Assembly (NCBI RefSeq): GCF_002087235.1
Contig: NZ_MUIO01000029.1
Coordinates: forward strand, 1-64,000
Direction of reading: 5' to 3'
DNA length: 64,000 bases
Origin: Pseudomonas floridensis
GTDB taxonomy: Bacteria > Pseudomonadota > Gammaproteobacteria > Pseudomonadales > Pseudomonadaceae
Shown: piece by piece, positions 58,730-64,000 of the stretch
How positions within the stretch are numbered: the stretch's first letter is position 1
How the letters are laid out: every line of letters begins with the position of its first letter
Made by a program: the position numbers and the translations under genes
Notes under the pieces: generated by a model
The model's database searches: none
What the model was told of the DNA's origin: nothing
Seen by the model: only the letters and a program-made list of their open reading frames with translations

Positions 58730-58774
58730 CGGACCGGGGTATATTGGCGGCCTTCCCGAACCGGAACGCCTTTG

Positions 58775-59401
58775 ATGAAACTCGATCCACAGACCCTCGC
58801 CCAGATCACCACGACCACCGTCGAGCATTACAACCGCGTCGCCGACGACTTTCGCGAAGGCACGCGGGACCATGACGTCAGCCAGAACATCGACGCGCTG
58901 TTGCGACACATCGATGGGCCGACGCCGTGGCAGATTCTGGATTTCGGCTGCGGGCCGGGTCGTGATCTGAAAACGTTCACCGCGATGGGCCACATCGCGG
59001 TCGGCCTGGACGGTTCCGAGCGCTTCGCCGACATGGCGCGCGCCGAGACGGGCTGCGAGGTGTTGCAGCAGAACTTCCTGAAGCTAAACCTGCCTGAGGG
59101 CCGCTTCGACGGCATTTTCGCCAACGCCGTGTTGTTTCATGTGCCTCGTCAGGAATTGCCCCGCGTGCTACGCCAACTGCACGCCACGCTCAAGCCGGGT
59201 GGCGTGCTGTTCAGCTCCAACCCGCGCGGGCAGAATCAGGAAGGCTGGAATGGCGAGCGCTACGGCTCGTATCACGATCTGGAGAACTGGCGCGCCTTGC
59301 TGACAGAGGCCGGGTTCGCCGAACTTGAACACTACTACCGCCCTGCCGGACTGCCGCGAGAGCAACAGCCTTGGCTGGCCAGCGTCTGGCGCAAGGTATA
59401 A
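58775..59401 (+). CDS. Class I SAM-dependent methyltransferase
   Basis: A 208-residue Rossmann-fold methyltransferase. Motif I is ILDFGCGPGRDLKTF, followed by the acidic residue in VGLDGSERFADMA and the motif LPEGRFDGIFANAVLFHVPRQELPRVLRQLHATLKPGGVLFSS. The acceptor cannot be deduced. The ATG at 58775 is preferred to an overlapping TTG at 58772. It lies 45 bases after metI and may be co-transcribed; it is convergent with the RND operon. Confidence 0.87.
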   Translation: MKLDPQTLAQITTTTVEHYNRVADDFREGTRDHDVSQNIDALLRHIDGPTPWQILDFGCGPGRDLKTFTAMGHIAVGLDGSERFADMARAETGCEVLQQNFLKLNLPEGRFDGIFANAVLFHVPRQELPRVLRQLHATLKPGGVLFSSNPRGQNQEGWNGERYGSYHDLENWRALLTEAGFAELEHYYRPAGLPREQQPWLASVWRKV

Positions 59402-59427
59402 CCCCTTCCACAGGTCAAGTCAGGTAT

Positions 59428-59452
59428 GTGGGAGCGGACTCGTCCGCGAAAG
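59428..59452 (+). repeat. REP element
   Basis: gtgggagcggactcgtccgc then gaaag, in forward orientation, in the short gap between the convergent methyltransferase and RND pump genes. Confidence 0.75.
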
Positions 59453-59454
59453 CT

Positions 59455-62400
59455 TCAGCGCTGCGACGCTAAATCGCCTTCACGGTCCTCATTTTTGTCC
59501 TTCTCGTCTGCCTCACGACGCTGCTTGTCAGTCGGCTCTTTGATTTTGTACCAGGCCACATAAAGTGCGGGCAGGAACAGCAGGGTGAGCAAGGTGGCGA
59601 TGATGATGCCGCCGATCATTGCGTAGGCCATCGGCCCCCAGAACACTTCACGCGCAATGGGGATCATGCCCAGACTTGCCGCCGCAGCCGTCAGCAGGAT
59701 CGGCCGACGGCGATGTTCGGTCGCTTCAACCACCGCATCCCACGGCAGATACCCGCTGCGCTCGTAAGCGTCGATCTGGGTCACCAGAATCACCGAGTTG
59801 CGGATGATGATGCCGATCAGCGCCAACACCCCCAGAATCGCTACGAAACCCAGCGGCGTTCCCGTCGGGATCAACGCCAACACCACGCCAATCAGGCCCA
59901 GCGGCGCGACACTGGCCACCAGAAACATCTTCTGCACACTGTGCAACTGGATCATCAGGAACGTCGCCATCAAAAACAGCATCAACGGCACCACGCTGGC
60001 AATCGGACCTTGAGCCTTGCTGCTTTCTTCCACGGTGCCGCCCGTTGCCACCTTGTAGCCGACCGGCAGGCCCTGAGCGAATTTCTCGATCTCGGGTTTC
60101 AGCTGCTTGACCAGATCCGTCGGTTGAATCTCGTCGCGCACCGCACCTTTCACGGTGATGGTCGGTTTGCGATCACGACGCCAGACCAATGGCTGCTCAA
60201 GCTCGTAGCCAACGGTCGCAAACGCCAGCAGCGGAATGGATGCACCACTCGGCGTAACGATTTGCAGGTTCTGCAAAGTCTCCGGCGTACCGCGTTCAGC
60301 GTCTTCGGCGCGGCCGACCACATTAATCAGATAGATATCGTCACGCACCTGCGTCACGGCCGACCCGCTGACCACGCTGTTCATCAGGTTGGCAACATCT
60401 TCGGACGACAGCCCCAGTTGCCGCGCCTTGTCCTGATTGATGTCGATGCGCAGGACCTTGCCCGGCTCGTTCCAGTCGTAGATCACTTCACCCACGTGCG
60501 AATTCTGGTCAAGCAGCGTGGCCAGTTCGATGGCGTGCTGGCGCACCTTGTCGATGTCCTCGCCACTGACGCGGTACTGCAACGGACGTCCTACCGGCGG
60601 GCCCATTTCCAGCGGCTGCACGTAGGAGCCGATGCCGACGAACTCGTCACGCAGACGCTTTTGCAGACGGGCCGTCAGCGCACCACGCTCTTCCAGACCT
60701 TTACTGACGATCACCAACTGGGCGTAGAACGGGTTTTCCAGTTGCTGGTCCAGTGGCAGGTAAAAACGCAACGCGCCCTGTCCGATGTAAGTACTCCAAC
60801 GCTCGATGTCCGGGTCGTCCTTGAGACTCGCTTCAAAGCGATCGACCACCCTGCGTGTCTCGTTGACCGAGGCATTTTGCGGCAGGTTGAGGTCAACCAG
60901 AATCTCCGGCCGGTCGGAAGACGGGAAGAACTGGCTTTGCACGAACTGCATCGAAAACAGCGAGGCGGCGAATAGCACCAACGTAATGCCAATCGCCAGC
61001 CAGCGATGACGCATGGCCCAGAGCATGCTGGAGTTGAACGCCCGGCCAATGCGGCCCGGCTCTTCGGATTTGGGTTTGATGTTGCTGCTCAGAATGTGCA
61101 CGCCGATCACCGGCGCGAACAACACGGCGACCACCCAGGACACCAGCATCGCCACGGCGATCACGGCAAACAGCGTGAAGGTGTATTCCCCCGCCGAACT
61201 GGCGTTCAGACCGATCGGCACGAAACCGGCCACTGTCACCAGCGTGCCGGTGAGCATCGGGAACGCGGTCGAGGTGTAGGCGTAAGTCGCGGCCTGCTCC
61301 TTGGTTTCGCCCATCTCCAGCCGCGTGACCATCATCTCGACGGTGATCATCGCGTCATCCACCAAAAGCCCCAACGCGATAATCAAGGCGCCGAGGGAAA
61401 TCCGCTGCATGGTGATGCCGCTGTACTCCATGAACACGAAGACCATCGCCAGCACCAGCGGGATGGAGCACGCCACCACCAGACCGGCACGCACGCCGAG
61501 ACTGACGAAACTGACCACCAGTACGATGATCACCGCCTCGAACAACGCGCTGGTGAAACCGCCCACCGCCTTGTTCACCACTTCGGCCTGATCCGACACC
61601 TTGTGCACGCCAATGCCCACCGGCAATTCGGCGGTCGTGGCGTCCATGCGCTCATGCAGCGCCTTGCCGAACTCCTGAATATTGCCGCCCTTCTTCATCG
61701 CAATGGCCAGGCCGATGGCAGGCTTGCCGTTGTAGCGAAACAGCGGCTTGGGCGGGTCGGTGTAGCCGCGGGTGATCTCGGCGATATCACTCAAGCGATA
61801 GAAGCGGTCATTGAGACGCAGGTTGACCGCAGCCAGGTCCTTCTCGGACGCAAACTGCCCAGAGGTGCGTACGGAAATCCGTTCAGGCCCGGCTTCGATG
61901 ACGCCCGCAGGCGTCACGGCGTTCTGCGATTGCAGGCTTTGCACGACCTGCCGCTGATCGAGCCCGAGGGCTGCCAGTTTGCGGGTCGAGAAATTCAGGT
62001 AGATGACTTCGTCCTGCTGACCCACCATCTGGACCTTGCCAAGCCCCGGCACCTGACGGATATCGACGCGGACCTTCTCGACGTAATCACGCAACTCGCG
62101 CATCGAGAACCCGTCGGCCGTAAACGCATAGATCGAACCGAACACGTCACCGAACTCATCGTTGAACGCGGGGCCTTGCAGCCCTTGAGGAAATTGCCCA
62201 CGAATATCGTCGATCTTCTTGCGCACCTGATACCAGATTTCCGGTATCGCCTTGGCATCGGTTGTGTCACGCAGGAACACCATCACCGTCGACTCGCCCG
62301 GACGGGTGTAGCTTTTCACGTAGTCCAGCGAGTCCAGTTCTTCGAGCTTTTTCTCGATGCGGTCGGTGACCTGCTCAAGGGTTTCATCGACGGTCGCACC

Positions 62401-62568
62401 CGGCCAGCGGGTCTGGATGACCATGGTTTTGATGGTGAACGAGGGGTCTTCTTCGCGACCCAGGTTCATGTACGAAAACACGCCCATCAGCAGCGCGACG
62501 AACATCAGATACCAGACAAACGACTGGTGCTTGAGGGCCCACTCGGACAGATTGAAACTCCCTTTCAT
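59455..62568 (-). CDS. triC: RND efflux transporter (TriC-like)
   Basis: A 1037-residue proton-driven inner-membrane pump of the AcrB/MexB superfamily with 12 membrane segments and two large periplasmic loops. The start KGSFNLSEWALKHQSFVWYLMF and LGREEDPSFTIKTMVIQTRWPGATVDETLEQVTDRIEKKLEELDSLDYVKSYTRPGEST closely match TriC of P. aeruginosa, the triclosan pump. TM4 has the proton-relay aspartates (GLLVDDAMITVEMM). Two adaptor genes precede it, as in triABC, with four-base overlaps. Substrate range is inferred. Confidence 0.9.
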   Translation of the reverse strand: MKGSFNLSEWALKHQSFVWYLMFVALLMGVFSYMNLGREEDPSFTIKTMVIQTRWPGATVDETLEQVTDRIEKKLEELDSLDYVKSYTRPGESTVMVFLRDTTDAKAIPEIWYQVRKKIDDIRGQFPQGLQGPAFNDEFGDVFGSIYAFTADGFSMRELRDYVEKVRVDIRQVPGLGKVQMVGQQDEVIYLNFSTRKLAALGLDQRQVVQSLQSQNAVTPAGVIEAGPERISVRTSGQFASEKDLAAVNLRLNDRFYRLSDIAEITRGYTDPPKPLFRYNGKPAIGLAIAMKKGGNIQEFGKALHERMDATTAELPVGIGVHKVSDQAEVVNKAVGGFTSALFEAVIIVLVVSFVSLGVRAGLVVACSIPLVLAMVFVFMEYSGITMQRISLGALIIALGLLVDDAMITVEMMVTRLEMGETKEQAATYAYTSTAFPMLTGTLVTVAGFVPIGLNASSAGEYTFTLFAVIAVAMLVSWVVAVLFAPVIGVHILSSNIKPKSEEPGRIGRAFNSSMLWAMRHRWLAIGITLVLFAASLFSMQFVQSQFFPSSDRPEILVDLNLPQNASVNETRRVVDRFEASLKDDPDIERWSTYIGQGALRFYLPLDQQLENPFYAQLVIVSKGLEERGALTARLQKRLRDEFVGIGSYVQPLEMGPPVGRPLQYRVSGEDIDKVRQHAIELATLLDQNSHVGEVIYDWNEPGKVLRIDINQDKARQLGLSSEDVANLMNSVVSGSAVTQVRDDIYLINVVGRAEDAERGTPETLQNLQIVTPSGASIPLLAFATVGYELEQPLVWRRDRKPTITVKGAVRDEIQPTDLVKQLKPEIEKFAQGLPVGYKVATGGTVEESSKAQGPIASVVPLMLFLMATFLMIQLHSVQKMFLVASVAPLGLIGVVLALIPTGTPLGFVAILGVLALIGIIIRNSVILVTQIDAYERSGYLPWDAVVEATEHRRRPILLTAAAASLGMIPIAREVFWGPMAYAMIGGIIIATLLTLLFLPALYVAWYKIKEPTDKQRREADEKDKNEDREGDLASQR

Positions 62569-63635
62569 CGCGGGCTTTCCTCATCGACTTTGACTTTCTG
62601 CCCCGGCTTGAGGCTGTTGACACCTGCACTGACCACCTTCTCGCCGGCACTCACGCCGCCCGCCAGCAGAAAGCTGTTGTCGTCCTGGCTCACGACATTG
62701 ACGATGCGGGGATTGACGGTCTGATTCTGCGGATCGATGACCCAGATCTGGCGCTTGCCATCGACCTCCTGCAACGCGTTGAGCGGCAGGCGCAGACGCG
62801 GCGCGATGGCCGAGCTGAGGCTCACACTGATCGCCGTACCCAGACGAAGGGCGGGTGGCGTTTCGGTCAGAGAAAAGCGCGCCCGACGAGTACGGGTCGA
62901 GCGGTCGGGTTGAGGTTCGATTTCACGCAGCGTGGCCGTGGTATTCACCTCTGGATCGAGCTGACTGGCCACGGTGTACACCACATCCGCAGGCAACTGG
63001 TCAGCCAGTTGTGACGGCAGATCGATTACTGCTTCCTTGATGTCAGGACGCGCCAGTGTGACCACTTCCTGACCTGCGGTGACGACCTGCCCGGCCTCGA
63101 CTTTCCATTCAGTGACCACCGCGTCGTGATCGCTGCGCAGCTCGCTGTAACTTAGCTGATCGCGGGCCTGCTGTTCGGCCGCCTTGGCCTGATCCAGCGA
63201 GGACTGGGTGGTTTTCAGGTTGGTCAGGGCGATGTCCAGTTGCGCCTGCGCGCCGACGCCACGGTCGAACAGTTCCTGTTGGCGACGGGCATTGGCCTGG
63301 GCGTTGATCCACTGCGCCTGAACGTTGGCCAGATCCCCTTGGCGACTGCGCACGGCGTTCTGTTGATCGGTCGGGTCGAGTGTGGCGAGCAAGTCACCCT
63401 TCTTCACTTCACTGCCCACGTCCACATGACGACGGGCGATGCGGCCGGGCACCCGAAAGCCCAGCACGCTTTGATACCGCGCCTCGATGTTGCCCGCAAA
63501 GCGACCGAAGTCCTGAATCGACTCAGGTTGTGCCTCGACGAACACCACCGGACGTACCGGCTCGGGCGGCGCGTCATCCTTGCCGCAACCCGCCAGCAGC
63601 AAACCACTCAGTACAACGCACGACAAACGCTTCAT
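62565..63635 (-). CDS. RND periplasmic adaptor, lipoprotein (TriB-like)
   Basis: A 356-residue membrane fusion protein with a lipoprotein signal ending LLAGC (Cys17). A barrel-sandwich half (QSVLGFRVPGRIARRHVDVGSEVKKGDLLATLDP), an alpha-helical hairpin (about 75-140) and the beta-barrel/membrane-proximal parts follow. It couples the RND pump to an outer-membrane channel. It overlaps both the pump gene and the upstream adaptor by four bases. I chose the ATG at 63635; the open frame continues upstream but opposes the adaptor. Confidence 0.92.
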   Translation of the reverse strand: MKRLSCVVLSGLLLAGCGKDDAPPEPVRPVVFVEAQPESIQDFGRFAGNIEARYQSVLGFRVPGRIARRHVDVGSEVKKGDLLATLDPTDQQNAVRSRQGDLANVQAQWINAQANARRQQELFDRGVGAQAQLDIALTNLKTTQSSLDQAKAAEQQARDQLSYSELRSDHDAVVTEWKVEAGQVVTAGQEVVTLARPDIKEAVIDLPSQLADQLPADVVYTVASQLDPEVNTTATLREIEPQPDRSTRTRRARFSLTETPPALRLGTAISVSLSSAIAPRLRLPLNALQEVDGKRQIWVIDPQNQTVNPRIVNVVSQDDNSFLLAGGVSAGEKVVSAGVNSLKPGQKVKVDEESPR

Positions 63636-64000
63636 GGTTGCACCTGGGCATTTTGCGGTTCGGGTTGGTCGGCGATTTCCACCTGCATGTCGGGGTGCAG
63701 CAGCTGTCCGCCCGCCACCACGACTTGTTCTCCGGCTTTCAGGCCATCGCCAATAATCACGTGGGAGGTCAGGTAACGCGCAACCTTGACACGGCGCAGG
63801 TTGGCCTTGCCCTGGTCGTCCACTACCCACACGGCGGGCTTGCCCAGTTGCTCGCCCAGGTCCTTGGTCAGCGCCGACCACGGCAACTCGACGCTGGCAT
63901 TGGCGGGTTTGCTCAAGGCCACGCTGACCACCGAGCCCAGGTCCATGCCTTCAGGCAGCGGGTCCAGCGCGATCTTGACCTGCAAGGTGCCGGTTTGCGC
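63632..64000 (-). CDS. RND periplasmic adaptor, first (TriA-like), partial
   Basis: The C-terminal 122 residues of a second adaptor; the gene runs past the window's right edge. The visible part is the membrane-proximal domain: LPEGMDLGSVVSVALSKPANAS, VELPWSAL, GKPAVWVVDDQGKANLRRVKVARYL and GLKAGEQVVVAGGQLLHPDMQV. The stop overlaps the next adaptor's start by four bases. Two tandem adaptors before one pump is the TriABC arrangement. Confidence 0.88.
   Translation of the reverse strand, partial: AQTGTLQVKIALDPLPEGMDLGSVVSVALSKPANASVELPWSALTKDLGEQLGKPAVWVVDDQGKANLRRVKVARYLTSHVIIGDGLKAGEQVVVAGGQLLHPDMQVEIADQPEPQNAQVQP

Overview
The window reads as chromosomal DNA of a Pseudomonas, most probably of the P. 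syringae group. The evidence is the block hemE-gltDB-(AAA/SPOR)-aroBK-pilQPONM-ponA, a second core block typA-thiI-glnA-ntrBC, high-GC coding bias, and many copies of a Pseudomonas REP sequence of the type gtgggagcggacttgtcc..gaa between genes. The species is inferred, not proven.

Layout. 1-2.4 kb: a LysR regulator divergent from an MFS exporter. 2.4-21.9 kb, minus strand: hemE, a 1075-residue dermonecrotic-toxin-like protein, glutamate synthase (gltD, gltB), an AAA/SPOR protein, aroB, aroK and the type IV pilus alignment/secretin operon pilMNOPQ; ponA diverges from pilM. 25-31 kb: a YkgJ-like cysteine-cluster protein, typA, thiI and glnA. 30.9-33.2 kb: small exported proteins (cupin, periplasmic chorismate mutase, two DUF4124 paralogues). 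33.5-36.0 kb: ntrB-ntrC. 36.2-43.2 kb: an apparent four-gene operon (TonB receptor, flavin monooxygenase, sulfonate-type binding protein, aldo/keto reductase) with a divergent LacI-type regulator and a perfect 14-bp operator-like palindrome between them. 43.2-45.8 kb: a BetT choline transporter bracketed by two nearly identical REP doublets. 45.8-58.7 kb: sulfur-amino-acid and organosulfur genes (serine acetyltransferase, D-cysteine desulfhydrase, cystine ABC transporter, two SfnB-like flavoproteins, a second flavin monooxygenase, MetQNI-like ABC transporter), interrupted by a hypothetical gene in AT-richer DNA. 58.7-64 kb: a methyltransferase and an RND efflux operon with two adaptor genes (TriABC-like), running off the right edge.

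How the genes fit together. Nitrogen assimilation is represented by glnA, gltBD and the NtrB/NtrC system. The glnA leader has a textbook sigma54 promoter with NtrC-like sites at about -107 and -138, and the ntrB leader has NtrC-like palindromes. Sulfur scavenging is the second theme: uptake of cystine, methionine-like and sulfonate-like compounds next to flavin enzymes of families that release sulfur from organic compounds. No tRNA, rRNA, CRISPR array, phage or complete insertion sequence was seen. The most unusual items are the toxin-like protein between hemE and gltD, whose last 90 residues resemble a RelE/ParE-type toxin fold, the LacI/TonB/monooxygenase operon, and the repeated REP doublets around betT.
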